A DNA stretch of 64,000 bases from Clostridia bacterium (GTDB taxonomy: Bacteria; Bacillota; Clostridia; Christensenellales; CAG-1252), in assembly GCA_017444385.1 (NCBI GenBank), contig JAFSWQ010000002.1, forward strand, positions 1 through 64,000, written 5' to 3'. The stretch's first letter is position 1; every line of letters begins with the position of its first letter. Below, piece by piece: positions 17,601-32,600 of this stretch. The notes beneath the pieces are model-generated. The model was not told the DNA's origin. It saw only the letters and a list, made by a program, of their open reading frames with translations, and did not search any database. A program made the position numbers and the translations under genes.

Positions 17601-20600
17601 GCACTGCTCGACTTCCTTAAAGTCAGCAACCTCATTCCTATTCCCGACATCGGCAAATTGATAGACGGAGCGTCCATTTCCGCAAACGCGGACGAAATTG
17701 GGCTTTCCATCAACTTCGGCGGCGAAAGCGCGCTTGCCCTTTCGGTGTTGGATTATAAAGTATTCTTCGTAAACGATAGCGAGAACTTGTCCGCTGTAGA
17801 AGGATTTACGACATCTGTAGACGCTTTGAGAAACAAGGCCGTATCGTTGAAGGAACTCGATCAGATCTACTTCGCCTCTTCGTTCACGGTAGCGGGCTCT
17901 TTCGGTAAGACTCTCGACGAATACGGCAACGTCGTTTCCGACGAATTGGTAAGTTATAACGACGTTTTGAAACTTTTCCTCACTTCCGACGCTTCCGGCG
18001 AAGTTTACTATGGAGTAGACGTCGAGATGGGTGTTAGCGGATTGGATCTCAGTAATATGACCGTTGCGATGTTTACCGAAAACGCGTCTATAGCCGACGT
18101 AGTATCGAACATTATTGCCAACGTCGACGTTGAGCTGATGGTTATTATTAAGGATAAGAACAACGTTACAAACTATGCGGACGGCGAACCCGTTATCGGC
18201 GTTTACTATCATAGCAACGTCACCGACGTAGTTTACGTCAACTTCCCCGCGTTGAATTTGCAACTTGCTTTGCGCGACGCGTTCGATCTATCCGAAATCC
18301 TCACCAACCTGTTGAAGTCCATAGGAAATTCTTCTTCCGCCGAAGCGACCGACTACGTTACAATTTTGAAATTGCTTGATAAGATACTCGTATCCCCCGA
18401 GGGAATAGCGTTATCCGCCAGCGCGCAGATCTTGTCAAGAGCGATGACTTTAGCGGGAATTGACCTCTCGTTGCCCGAGGTCATCAGTTTCATCGGTATC
18501 GGCGAACTCAACGATCTCGCTATCGACACCGAGAGCGGTTCGGTAGGCGTTAATACCGATATAAAGAACGGTTTGGGTATTCGTCTTTCGGCTGTATCCA
18601 ACCCCGATTATTCGCTCGATATCGCCATAGGCGATCCCGTCCTTGAATTCCGTTCGGAAAAGAAAGAGATTTACGCATATACCGAAAATGGCGGAATGAA
18701 GAGCGACTTCTTCGGTCAATTAAGTAAATACATAAGCGCGGACGCCGTTCACGCTCACGTCTCGTTCGACGTGGAATTAGACTTCACCGTCGGCGCTACT
18801 GCGGATTCCGAAGAGAGCAATCTTATCAACTTCAAAACCATCTTGGCGGAATTCGTAAACACCAACTTCTCGATTGATATAGTCGACTACTTGCACGGCA
18901 AATACGTGCTTTCGGTAGACGCCGCTATCAACTTGGCGGAAGGCGTAAACAATATGTACGGTCTCACATTCTATATCGTGTTGACCGAGATGGATCCCGA
19001 GAACACAAAATTGATGTCGTTGTACTACACCCGTACCGAAAAGAGCGGTATTTTGGGTATCGATTTACAAGGACTGCTCGGTATCGAGCCTTTCCAACTC
19101 GAAATGAACCTCGCCGAGATAGTGGGCGGCGTGTTCGACCTTGAAAAGCTCAGCTTCGCCGAAGACGGCGAGATTGAGAACGAGGACAGCTCGTTTATGG
19201 GCTTGCTCAATTCGTTGAGAGGCGTTTTGGGCGTATATCTTGCGACCGACGAAGTCAAGATCAAGGTCAGCGGCGAGATACTTCAAAGCGTATTGTCCTT
19301 TATCGGCTACGACAAGTATCTGCCCGCCTTGGAACAAGGCTTCACCCTTAAAAACAACGATAAAGTTATGGCTCTTAAAGACGGCGATTACGTCGCTACC
19401 GTAAAAGGTACGAGAGCGGGCGAAGCGGTAGAGGATTCCTTCAACTTCAAGAAAGCGATGAAGGAAAACGTCTACGTCCTTAATATTGGATATAAGAGTA
19501 TCCAACGTATTTCGGTGTATCGTAATAGGGATTTGAGAGCGGAACTCACTTCCACTGCGCAAATCAACTCTTACTTCGCTATCGACAGAAACGCGGGAAC
19601 CATTCGTTTCAGCAACGGCGCGGGCGCCAATTCTTTGTCGGTAGGTACGTACGAGATACGTATCGATTATTCGGACGGCTCCAAGTCTACCTTCGAAATG
19701 GTCAAGGAAGTCGTTATCACCACCGTCAACGTCATCGACTTGAACGATTTTGATATCGACGAGATAGTCCTCTCGGGCGAAAGCGACGTTACGTTGGTAT
19801 CCGATCCCGACGACGCGCTTTGGTACGGCAATTACTTCGCCGTCAACGCGGTAGGCGCTTCGGTGAACTTAACCGTCGGTAACGGCGGACTCACGGCGCA
19901 AATCGTATTGAAAGACAATACCCAAGTTGCGTTGAGCGTCAAGAATATCAAGATCGACGCGGGCGAGTATCAAATCGATACTCCTCAATCCTATAAAGAA
20001 AACGTCGAATTCCTGACGATAAGCACCGAGATAGAATTCAACCTGCACGCCGAGGAAGGCGTTTCGGCGTCCATATCCAATCTTTTGGGCAACACTTTGG
20101 ATAAGTATTTACCCAAAGGCGACCTGCCCTTCGATTATTCGGATATTCCCATCGGTATGTGGTTGGAAAACGACGTCGATCAACATTATTTGTTGACGTT
20201 ACAAATGAATATCCACTTTGATCAATATGCGGATACTCCTTTGGATCTCGGCGGTTCGGAATTCGTAATCCAAATTTACAGTCTTAGCGATAACGCTGGC
20301 AAGCAAGTTATCGGCGACCTCAAACTCGGTATCGCCTATATCGGCACCGAGGGCGAAAACGGCGCGATCTACTTGAACGTTCCTTACTTCGATTTGCTTT
20401 TGAAGATAAACGAAGCGAACTTCAAAGCGTACGTCAATACGTTGGTTAACAGCTTCTTCTCTAAGAACAATACAGACGACGATCTTGCCGAGGCGAGCGA
20501 GAGCGCTATCACTATCGAAAGCGTTATCAACCTCTTCTTAGGTCTATCCATCGGCGAGAACTTTATGAGAGTCAATTTCGTCAGCGATATCCTCAACCTT

Positions 20601-23600
20601 GCGGTAAGACTCGCGGGACTTGAATTGGACTTCTCTCAAGTTAACGAAGAAAAGAGCTACGTCGCGATTTATAACTACTTATTGTACGACGACGTTCCCA
20701 AGACCACTTTCGTTGAGATCGACCTCGACGAAGTAACTTACGATAAATTCCTCGAAGCGCGTTTGGAAGCGTATATGAACGATAACAACGCGAACTATTT
20801 GTCCGACCTTATCGACGAACTCAACGCGCTATCCATCACCGACGCGGCTTCTCTCGACAAACGCGCCGAGATCGTAGACGATTTAGAGGGCTTCGATCCC
20901 GATAAGAACACGCAGGAGGAATTCAACGTTATCAAAGCGAAAGTCCTTGATCTCGTCGTAGACGGCGATCAGACCGCTTACGAAGCTTTGAAGGACGACT
21001 TCGACGCGTTCAAGATAAAAGACGAGTATCTCGATATCATAATCTACGCTTTGAATATCGGCTTCGACGGCGATCTCTATCACGAAGTACCTTTGGGGCA
21101 ATATACCACCATCACTCAAGCGAAGGCTTTGTACTTCGATTTGAGCGGTTCCATCGATATCGAATCCGAAGGTAGCGTTATCAATATCGGTTCGCTTATA
21201 GATTCTGAAGAAGACGACAATATCTTCAACGACTTCCTTAACGAAATCGCGGGCAGTTCCACCAACTTGGTATTCCAGGAATCCAAACAATCCATAGATT
21301 TCAGTTTGGAAGCGAATATCGGTATGGGCTCGGATAAACTCAATATGATAGTGGACGGCGATTATACTTTCCGTGATCTCATGCTCGCTATGGTCGACGA
21401 CATCTACCTCTGCTTCGAGATAAGCAGAAGAGTTGGCGATACCAAGGAAGTTTTGATAGACCTTAAATATCAAAACGAATACGTTTATCTCGATATGTCC
21501 GCTTTGGGCTTGCCCAAAGTCGGTATGGGCTTGACCGTTAAAGACGTATTACAACTCTTGGTCACCGACGATTCCGAAACCGCCGCGGCGGGTGAAATCG
21601 ATCACGGCAACGCGTTCGAGGTTCTCTTCTATTCGGATAAACTAATGCTTAGAGGAAGCGTCAAGTTTATAGACTTGATACTCGATCTCTTCGGCTATAA
21701 GCTTAATCAAGCGAATATCTCTTTGGAAGCGAGCGTCGCCAAAGACCAACTCTTGCAGGCTTCTTTGGTAGCAGTAGACGACGCAAATCACGTAACTTCC
21801 ATCGCGATAAGCATCAACAAACCCGTACTTACCTTGGGCGGTTTCTATAACAAGCAAATCGAGGACGCCACCGATTACGCAATGATCGACAACCTCGAAT
21901 ACATCTATTTGGCGACCACTCTCGAAATAGGTTATAGATTGAATAAGACCGAAAACGAAGACGATTACGTTTTGACCGACTTCTTCGCAGAGGAAATTGG
22001 GCTTAATCCCATTCCCGTCATAGTTACCGAGTCTACCGAAATGATAATGGTTATGGACTTCGCTTTGAACTTCTGCGTAAGCGACGTTACCAAGAGCGAA
22101 CTCTATATCCACATGACCAACAACGATCCCAATAATAACGGCGAGTTGATGACCATATACTACGACGGAAACGGTTATCTCTATACTTCCGCGCCTATGT
22201 TCGGCAGCGACCTCAATATCAAGGTGGAATTCGATATAAGAAACATTCTTTCCATCTTCGGTAAAGAGGAACTCTTGGAAATGTTCAAGATCGACCAAAA
22301 GATAAAAGACGCTTTGTCCATCTTGAACTTCGGCGACAAAGAGGAAGAGGAAACCGCCGCCGCGGAAGGAGATCAAGAGAACACTATCGTTCAAATGATA
22401 ACCCGTTTGATTAGCGAGGTCAGCCTTGCTTCGGACGGCGCGATAGGCGTTATCCTTAAAAACAATATCCTCGATTCTCTACCTTTGAGTTTCTTCAACA
22501 ACGAGAGAGTCGCGAGAGAACTCAAAGAACTCAGCGTTTCCGTTGACTTCTTCAATAGAAGATTTGCCGCAAACGTCAAATTGAATTCCAAACTTGCGGG
22601 CGAGGCCGATCCCTATTTTAATATTGTTATTAGAGATTATAATATTAGAGGTTATAATAAGGGCGCTAAACAGGATATCGAATTCGACGGATCCCGTTAT
22701 AACACCACCGAGGATTATAAGCACCTCTACTTCGACTTGGAAGGCACCATCGATTACTACTTTGCCGACGGCGAATATAACTTCGGCGGACTTATCACTA
22801 ATTGGATAAGAGGCGCGGCCATTAACGTAGGTATCGAGGGTATAAACGGACAACTCTCTTACAAGCTTTCCGCTAAGATAGGTATCGGCGCGGACGTTTT
22901 GGAAAGATTGATGGATAGCGAAATAGTTCTCGAAATCTACTATGCGGGTATAGGCGATCCTAAACCTCAACACCTGCTGTTATCCATTTACTTCGACGTT
23001 CTCAAAGGCGAGATATACGTCGATCTGCCTTGGTTCGAAGTACCTCAATTGCTTATTACGGGCGTTGACGTTTCCAAGTATCTCAACGATTTCTTGAATG
23101 GCTCTAACGTAGCCGCCGCCGCGGACGAACCTTCTTGGTACGCTACCGCGAGGATGGTAGGCTCTATGATTGACCGCATCATCATTTCGGACGGCTCGGA
23201 AGGCAACTTACCCGAAGGCTTGAACGTCGTGTTCAAAGACACTTTAATACAGTCCTTGCTCGATAACCTTGCGAAAGACCTCAACATGAGCTTGCCTTTC
23301 ACCTTGCAAGAAACCGACAAGGCTTACAGTTACGTAGGTTTAAGTATCAAGGAAAGACGTTTGACCATAGACCTCGAATTACAAAAGACCGATACTTCGG
23401 AAAGCGGTTACGTAAGGCTTAACGCCAAGATAAACGACGTTTATCTCGACGATACGAGTATTCGTCCCGATAGAACGCAAGACGTTACCGCATACACGGT
23501 ATTGCTCGATCTAAGCAACCCCGTAGACGATATGCTCGTCCTTGAAACCATCTACTTCGAAGCTAATATGTCCTTCGACGTGGATATGATCGCGTCCGAA

Positions 23601-26600
23601 GTTAATTTGCAAAAAGTTCTTCGCTATTTGGTAAACGACAAACTCGTTATGAGTTTCGTCGACCATATAGATATGACCATTGACGTTTCTTTGGCGGCGA
23701 ATATCAATTTGCGCCACCTCGGCTGGTCTGAATTGCTTTTGAAGATAAGCACTTCCCAAACCATTGAAGGAGTTACCAGCGAAGCGATGTTTATCCGCGT
23801 TTACTTCGTCGGTTTGGAAAACGCTTTCTATATCGACGCGCCTATGGTCGGTTTGTATGATATCAAGTACGAATTCGATCTCGGCTCGTTGCTTGACGGC
23901 TTATTGAAGAATCAACCCGTAGAGGAAGAAGTTACGCCCGTTATAACCGAGCTTGACTGCGGTTGCACCGATCTCGCTTGTATCCTTAACGGTTCGTGCT
24001 TCGATAAGAACGGCGATAAACTGTGTAAAGACGGTTGCGAGTGTACTTGCGCAAACTTCTCTTGCGGTTGTAATTGCGACGTTTGCAAGGCAAACGGATC
24101 GTGCGTAGACGCCGAAGGTAATAAATTATGCGAAGCCGGTTGTACCTGCGATCATTGTAAACTCGATTGCGGTTGTCAATGTATGGATTGTGTGATCAAC
24201 GGCTCCTGCTTTGACGATGAAGGCAACAGACTTTGCTCTGAGTCTTGCGTTTGTAGCGACTGCGAACTTCCTTGCGGTTGTAGAGACGAATACTGCTTGG
24301 CGATAGCGAGACAAACGGGCGATTACGAAAACGCTTGCGGTCTCTACGGTATGTATTGTCATGGAAGAGACGGCGACTGCTGTAAGTGCCACAAAGCGTT
24401 GGGCTGTCGTTGTACCAATCCTAAGTGTATCGAAGAGGGACGTTGTATTTACGGTTGGGATCTCGGCGATCTTGCCGATCCTACCGACGACAAACCTCTT
24501 ACGTACTGCGACGACGGTACGGGCGCTTGCTTGAACCATGAAAAATCTTGCATATGCCATAGAGACGTCCTGCTTTGCCATTGCGTCAATCCCAATCACG
24601 TGGAAGATTATAGCTGTCCCGTTCGCGCGTCTGAAGACGATCCTTGTATGTTCGTGCCTTTCGGCGAAGGCAAGATAACCGCTATAGTCGAAGGCGTAAG
24701 GGTTGAAGTTTCCGAAGAGACCTATTACCAATACTACGTAAGACCGGACAGCGAGACCGTATGTAACGGTAGTTGTTTGACGCACTATATGGGACTCGTT
24801 ACCGATATCTTCGAAGAATTCACCATCACCAAAGATCATATGAAGGTAGTTACCAATAAATATTTGGTCGCTAACCTCTTTGAATTGATCGCAGGCGAAA
24901 AGTTGGCAGTCGAAGACACTCCCGGAGGTAGCATCGAGATAGTAATGAATTACTTGAAGCGTAATTCGGAAGGTCGTATCGAAGACGAGTCCTTCTTCAA
25001 GAACCTGCTCATTTCCGCAGCTATCAAGTATTACGGAAAAGATCAGATCGAGCCTTCTACGATAGGCGTTGAAGTCAAGAACTTCGTATTCAAGACGGGC
25101 GACCACGATATCGCGTTCTTGAAGATAGACGAATCCACTCGTAAGGAAACCGTTCAACTTGCCGATACGAACGAGTATCAACTTATTTCCGAGCCCGGTT
25201 CTACAGACTTGAGTTTGGCGAATATCAACAAGATATCCTTCAACCTCACCATAGAAATCAACGAAACCGCGGGTTACGTCAAATATAAGAACGGCGACAT
25301 CGGCGATTACGAGACGGAATTCTCGGATATCTTGAGAAAGATAATTCCCGGTTTGGGCACCGTGTTCGGCTTGAAGACCACTCCTTATTCGCCTTCTATG
25401 GTATTTACTCTCGACGTATCGGGTTGTATAGACTTGAATAACGTCAACGCTTCGCAAGTGTTCATCACCTTGCATGAAGGCGGCGAAAGCAACGGAACGG
25501 TAGAACGTCGTTTGGGTTACATTTTCTACGACGGCGAAGCCCCCGAGGGAACCACGCTCTATTTGGATATCCCCGCTTTCAATATCAACCAGATCAAATA
25601 CGTTGGAATAGATATCGACGGATTGCTTAATAAAGAAAAGCTCGAGTGCGGCTGTACCGACGTTCGTTGCAACGCGAACGGCTCTTGCTACAATGCGGAC
25701 GGCGTGCGTATTTGCGCCGAAGGCTCTTGTACTTGTTCTTACTTCGAATGCGGTTGCAACTGCGATTCCTGTATTGCCGCGGGCGTTTGCGATTCTTGCC
25801 CCATCACTTGCAAGTGCGCTCACTGCGCGGTAGCCGCTCCTTCGGGAGACTCTTACCTAATATGCGGTTGCTCTAATGCCGAGTGCTTGGCGAGAGGTAG
25901 CTGTTACTACGGTTGTCCCACTTGCGCTTATACATTAAATCCCATTCCCGAAAATAACTGCCACGTCAATGCGTCCGGCAAGACTTTGAAGTGCGGTTGT
26001 TCGGATCCTCTCTGCGTAGGCAGAGGTTGCTGTTACGCTCTCTGTCCATACTGCGACGCGGATAGAGGTTGCGCCAAGAAGTACGACGCGAAGAATATGT
26101 TCTCGGATACGAGCGTAATGATCGCCACGCTTCTCGACTCCTTGCTCACCATCGACGTTTCTCTCGCTGCGGGCGTTCAAATCGGTATTGCTCCTTCGCT
26201 TTTAGCGTCGTTGCTCAACGCGATAGACGTTGATATCGACTTGGACGAATTGACCGACTTGGGTTACCTGAAAGGCGGTTTCAGACTCAGTCCCGAAGAC
26301 GGCTTGGGTATCAACTTCGAATTCGGTACCAAAGCGGGCGAACTTCCCAACGACGTGGAAGAAATAGGCGTTCCTTCCATTCGTATATCGCTGGGTAACG
26401 TAGGTTTGAAGTTGAGAAAGGTAGACGTAAGAGCTCTTTTGGACGACGATATCAAATCCCGTCTCGATCACTTCACCGAATTGACCTTCAACGATAACGT
26501 TGCGATATCCGCAAGCGGTCGCTTGAATATTAAGGGAACCGAGGGCGATATCTCGCTCGACTCCTTGATAAGTAACCTCTTGAAGCAAAACGTAAGCCTC

Positions 26601-29600
26601 GGATTAGACTTTGATACTTACGATTACAATATCGAATATAACTTGCTCGCCAACATTAACTTGGATAGCATAATCAACTTCGATATCAATAAAGTTCTCA
26701 CCGAAAACGAAATTCTCTTGGAATTGATAGACCTTTCGGATGAGAATAATCCCGAATTGATCGTTTCGCTCTATCTCGAAGACGGTTGGGCGTACGTTGA
26801 CTTCGGTATCTTTGCGGATACTCCTTCCATTAAGGTCGACGTACTTAACCTGCTCGGCGAAAAGAGACTTGTTTCCGAAGCGGCTGAACCTACTACTTAC
26901 TTGTCCTATAACGCTAATTCCGCTAAACCCGAAGTGGTATCTACGGGCAAGATGTACTTCTATCTCGACGACAACGCCAACGAACCTTATATGCTCGCCT
27001 TGAAGGGCAAAGACCTCGTTTCCGTGACCATCGAGAATATGAACGTCAACCATATCGCCGCCGAGAAGACCAAGGTAGTTCTTACGCCCGAAAATATTTC
27101 CGATTACTTCGAATTATCCGTCGACGGTAATTTGAGCGGATTCCTCTTCGCGAAGAACGACAACGTCGCGACGCTTGCCGACGACGTACAAGGCAACTAC
27201 TACAATATCACCGTAACGACCACGGGTGGCAAAGTGACCTTCGCGTCCAAGATCGCTACGAGAAACCTCATCGGTTTCAGCGATATATTCGCGCAAGGCG
27301 GCATCGAAAAAGTCATCGCGACCGTACTTTCATTCGTGGAATACTTCACCGCGGGTAAAGACTACTTCTCGATGCGCGTAGGCGGCGATATCCTCTTCAT
27401 CGTCGAAGAGCTTCTCGACCTCGACGGCGTCGTCCTCGATCTTCCCGAGATCGGAGGAATAGGCGTTAAAGTGCCTATGAAGTCCACGCTTACCGCGATA
27501 GACAAGGACGAATACGACGCCAACGTTTACAATTCCGATAAGTTCGGTATGAAGACGGTAAGTTCGGACGTTGAATTGGGCGAAATATCTTTGGCTTCGG
27601 TCGCTAAGATGGTATTGACCGTCAACGGCGAAACCTTTACGATAACCGAAGACCTTAATAAATACCTGAAAGAAGTTGACGGTAAGCTCTACTTGCGTTC
27701 TGATAATAGTTCCAAGACCATCGACCTCAACACCGGTTGTTACGAGCTTAAACTCTTCAACAGCGGTGAGGAATCGTTGACCGTTAAGTATTTCCACAAA
27801 GGCGCGTTCGTCGCTCCCGAGCTCGAACTTGACCTCAAGAACATAGTCGTTAAACTCGAAGTCGGCAATTACTTCTTCGTCGTATTGAAGAACGAAGGCG
27901 AGGAGTACACCGACGGCGACGGTAAGTATTGCTTGCTGAACTACGTTTCCAAAACATATTTGAAAAACGCGGACGGCGATTTCGTCGAAAAGAAATCCAA
28001 GCAAGTTATTAACGACGGCAAACGTAATCATATCGACTCGGATAAGTATAAAGACGTTCTTTCCGGCTTGGACGAATTGTACTTGGCTTTGTCCGCCGAT
28101 ATGACTATCGACATAAGCAACAATAATATAACCAATATAAACGATCCGTACAATTCGCAAGGCTCCATCTTCGGTTTAGGCGACAATCTTGCGAATTACA
28201 TCGGCGCGGTTCTTCTCAACCTCGGTATGAGCGCGCACGAGATCAACGGCGATTATAGATTGATCGTAAGAGTACACTTGATGAGCCTTGACTTCACGAA
28301 CTTCGATTACGACGATATCAAGGTTTACGTCAAAGTGCAAAAGAAGTGTCACGACGTTTGGTTCGGCGGCGAATACATAGACGAGAATGGCGACTACGTT
28401 GACGTCTTCTCGGTTTACTACGACGCGCAGAACCTCTATATCAACGCTAATCCCGACCTCTTCTCGCTCTTGCACGCTCCCGCTACCTATATATCCTTCA
28501 AAGACGCTTTCGACTTCTGGGAGACTTCTGCGGCAGCCGATTTGGAACGTTATACGCCTTACTCGATCTATGACAGCTATGCCGAAGCGGGTACGGGCTT
28601 CTCTGTTCCCGGTATCATCGAACTCTTCAATGGTATAAGAATAGGAAGAGGTAAGATAGGTATCGAGCTCGCGAACGGCTTCATCTCTTCGCTTATAAGA
28701 ATGTTCACCGATTACGACTTCGAAGTGGATCTCGGCGTCTTCGGACTCGAAGTCAACTACATGGACGGTCAATTGATAATCGACTACGCGAAGAGCGACG
28801 TTTACACGCCTTCTCTCGCGCTTGACGCAGAAGGCAATCAACTTTACGAAGACGCGGTCGACTACGCGGGCGTCGTGATTAACGATCAAAACAAGACCTT
28901 ATCGTTGACCGACGTAGCGTTAAATAACCTGCCCGACGGCGTATGGACGATCAACGTTTCTTATACTAACGGTTCGATGCAGTCCTTCACTGCGACTATT
29001 TCAGACGACGTTACCTACGCGATAGGCGGCGTGGCGAAGACCGTAGAAGAACTCTATACCGCTCTCGTCGAAGGAAAGACCATTAAGGAATTCGTACTCG
29101 TCGCGAACGAGATAACCGTTGATAAATACGAGGACGAAAACGACGGCGTTTACACCTACTTCCTTGCGGAAGAAAACGGTGAGACTCTCGTATTGGTCAA
29201 TAGAAAGGTAATGTACTCTTTCGCAGCCGATACGGTTACTATAACCTTAACTCCTACCGAAGGCGCTCAGGACGTTCAAACCTTGAATATCCAAGCGGGT
29301 TGTTCGACCATCGTCAACGCTTCGGGTAAGAAGACCGTTGAATTTATCGGCGACTACTTCGTAATTCATTCTACTGCCGCCAAGAAGTTGAGCAAACTCA
29401 CCTTTGCAGCGCCCGAACTCATTTGCATCGAGTTGAATGAAAAGGGTTACGATAAGCAAGATATGAGCCTGCTTATCAACGGCGGTAAAGTTGAAATAGG
29501 CTTCGAATTGCCCGAGAAATACAAGACCACCTCTTTGGGCGGTACGGGCGGTCCGTACAACGAACTCGAAGAATACAAGTTCAACACGATGGGCTTCAAC

Positions 29601-32600
29601 GCAAGCACAAAGGGATTGAAACTCACCGATTATTCAAGTTGGAACCATAACGAATACTACGTCGGCGCGACTATGGAACTCACGTTGGACTACAAGAACT
29701 ACGATATCGATCTCTTGTCCCTCTTCTATTCCAACCCCGGCGACGTACTCGACTTCACTACTTTGAAGAACGCGCTTTCCGCTACTATCCTCTTGGAAAC
29801 TCAACGCGCGATCAACTTGAAGATCGACTTGAAGAGCAAGATCAACACGACCGACTGGAATTATACCGAGATAAGAATAGATATCTATCTCGACAACTAT
29901 TACAAGATGGAAGGCGGAGTTAAGAAACTCGTTACCGATCCTATCATTCTTTACTTCGACGGCGCCGGCGCGGAAGAAGACGCCACCGTTTACGTCGACC
30001 TGTCTGCGTTCGGCCTCGACAAGATTTACTTCAAGTTCGACTTGATGACAATATTTAGAAATCTCGTTATCGGTATGATAGGTACTGCCGAGTACACGAG
30101 TTCCAATACCGACAACAACGTTATCGTAGACGGCGGTTTGGACTGCGGTTGTACCTGCGCTACCTGTTTGGCAAACGGCAAGTGTATTTCTTACGACCAA
30201 AGAACCTGCGATGAGAATTGTAATTGTAAACATTGCAGACTCGAATGCGGTTGTACAAACCAAGGCTGTATAGATATGGGCACTTGTTACGACTCCAACG
30301 GTATCCGCACTTGCGACGGTGAAAGCTGCGGTTGTAACTGCACCAAGCTTTCCTGCGGTTGTACTCACAAGGCTTGCGAACAAAACAACGGCTGTTATAC
30401 CATCGATCTTGAAACGGGCGATGTTGTCAAGCTTTGCGGAAACAGCTGTAAGTGTTCGCACTGTATGCTCGAATGCGGTTGTAATTGTTCCTCTTGCCTG
30501 TCGGCGGGCGGCTGTATTGCCGATCCTGCGACCGGTTTAACGAGGTGCGACGAGAACTGTATGTGCAAGTGTCACGAGAACGAGCCTCAAGACAACAAGC
30601 AAATGCTTGATAAGATATTGGACGTTGCTAAATATGCGGATAAGATCATCGAATCCATCACCATTGGTAATTCGAGAATGTTTATCGCGCTCAATCCCAA
30701 TATCCTAAATAACGTCTTCGCGGCTTTGGCAATACGCACTCTCTTCTCGGAAGATTGTAAGATCTACCTTGAAGGCAAGATATACGAAGACTTCGCCAAC
30801 AGTTACTTACAACTCAACGTCGACCTACAACGCGGAGAACAAATCTACAAGACTCAAGTAAGATTCGGTAATCTCACGCTTTACGGCTACAACAACGAGA
30901 GCTTCTCCCGCGACTATCTTGCGAGCGAAGTGCCCGATCCGACCGGCGTACTCGAAGCGTTGAGCGCGAAGTGGAAGAAGTATCAAAAGAACGCCTTCTC
31001 GGATTACGTCATCAAGAAGAAAGTCGGCACCTCTTACGTCGCTTTCGACGGTACTATCACCGCAAGAACGGACGAACTCGCAGTATTCTACAAAGAAACC
31101 GACGAGGATCCTATCGCCATATTCAAGGCGGACGACTCCTTCTCGCCCGATATCAGACCTTCCGATATTACCGACGTGGTGAACGATTGGACGAGCGTTA
31201 AAGATTTACAAATCAAATTCTCTACTTCGTTGTACATAGATATCAACGGCGGAGAAGCGAATACCGACGTTATAAAGAATCTCACCGAGAACTTAAAAGA
31301 TATCTTGCACGTTTCGCCTTCCGCGAACGACATAATACAAGCGATCTTCCGTAACGACGACTTCACCGATCAACCCGACTTCCGTTTGAGAATAGATATA
31401 GGTATGTTCCTCGATATGGGCAACCATTCTTCTACCGAATTGAAACTCGAGATTTCGAAAGAATATATGGTAGGCGACGAGGCGGTAGACTACTTATTGA
31501 TAGGTTTGTATTACACCAATTCGGTGGATAACGGTACCTTGTACTTATCCTTGCCCGTATTGCAAATAAGCGGTTTGAAAGTCAAAGGACTCGACTTGTC
31601 CTCTATCCTCGATACTTTGAAAGTATTCGACGTATTCGATAAGGTAGCGGGCGCGGGCGACGAACCCGAGGATTTCTTCGGATTGATACTCCGCACTTTC
31701 GATCTTAAACTCGACTTTATACAAGACCTCTTGGATAAGATAGGCAACGCCAGCGAAAACGCGGAAATAGAAGACGCCGCTCTCGCACTTGCGATAAGCG
31801 ATACGAGAATAGGCTTTGCTATCAATCTCGCTTTGGTTAAACTCATCATTGAAGTTGCCGACTTGCGCGAGACCGTAGGCGGCGTTATGGATACCGTAAT
31901 GAGTTTGGTCGACCTCGACGTACTCGAAGTTATCCTCGACCGTGGCGACGGCGTTATCGACGAAGGCGAGAGCATCCTCAACGAATTAAGCTTAACGATC
32001 GGTTTGTACTTCAACAAGAACACGACCAAGAGATTCGGCGACGTTGGCGTCGACGACTACAAGTGGAGCGGATTGAACCTTACCATTTGTAACATTGCCG
32101 TCAAAGTATCTAACGATTTCGCTAAATACGACGCCGACCATTATCTCGACTTCCCCGTAGGTAACAGCTATCAAGGCGGAAGGTTCGTTAACTACGAAAA
32201 ATTCAAGAACGTACAAGAATACAGCGACTTACTCAACTTGACCAACTTCAAGATCAATTTGAGCGGTAGCATAACCCTCGACCTCCTTGACGATCAAGCG
32301 GGATACGAGAATCCTCTTATGAAGTTCATCGCTTCCAAACTCTCGGGCATCTCGTTCGAGGTTCTCGGCGCGGAAGTCATCCTCACCGAGGATACTTTGA
32401 AACTTAATAAGAACCTCGCGGAAAAATACACCATCGGCTTCGATATCGCCGCCAATATCAACTTCGAGCATTGGAGCAATACCGAATTAAAGATCGAATT
32501 TACCTACGACAGAGCGTCCGACGCGGTAGATAAGAAAGTTTTGATGGGTATTTACTACTGGGGCGGCAATACCGTCGCGGACGACGGCGAAGTGAACGAC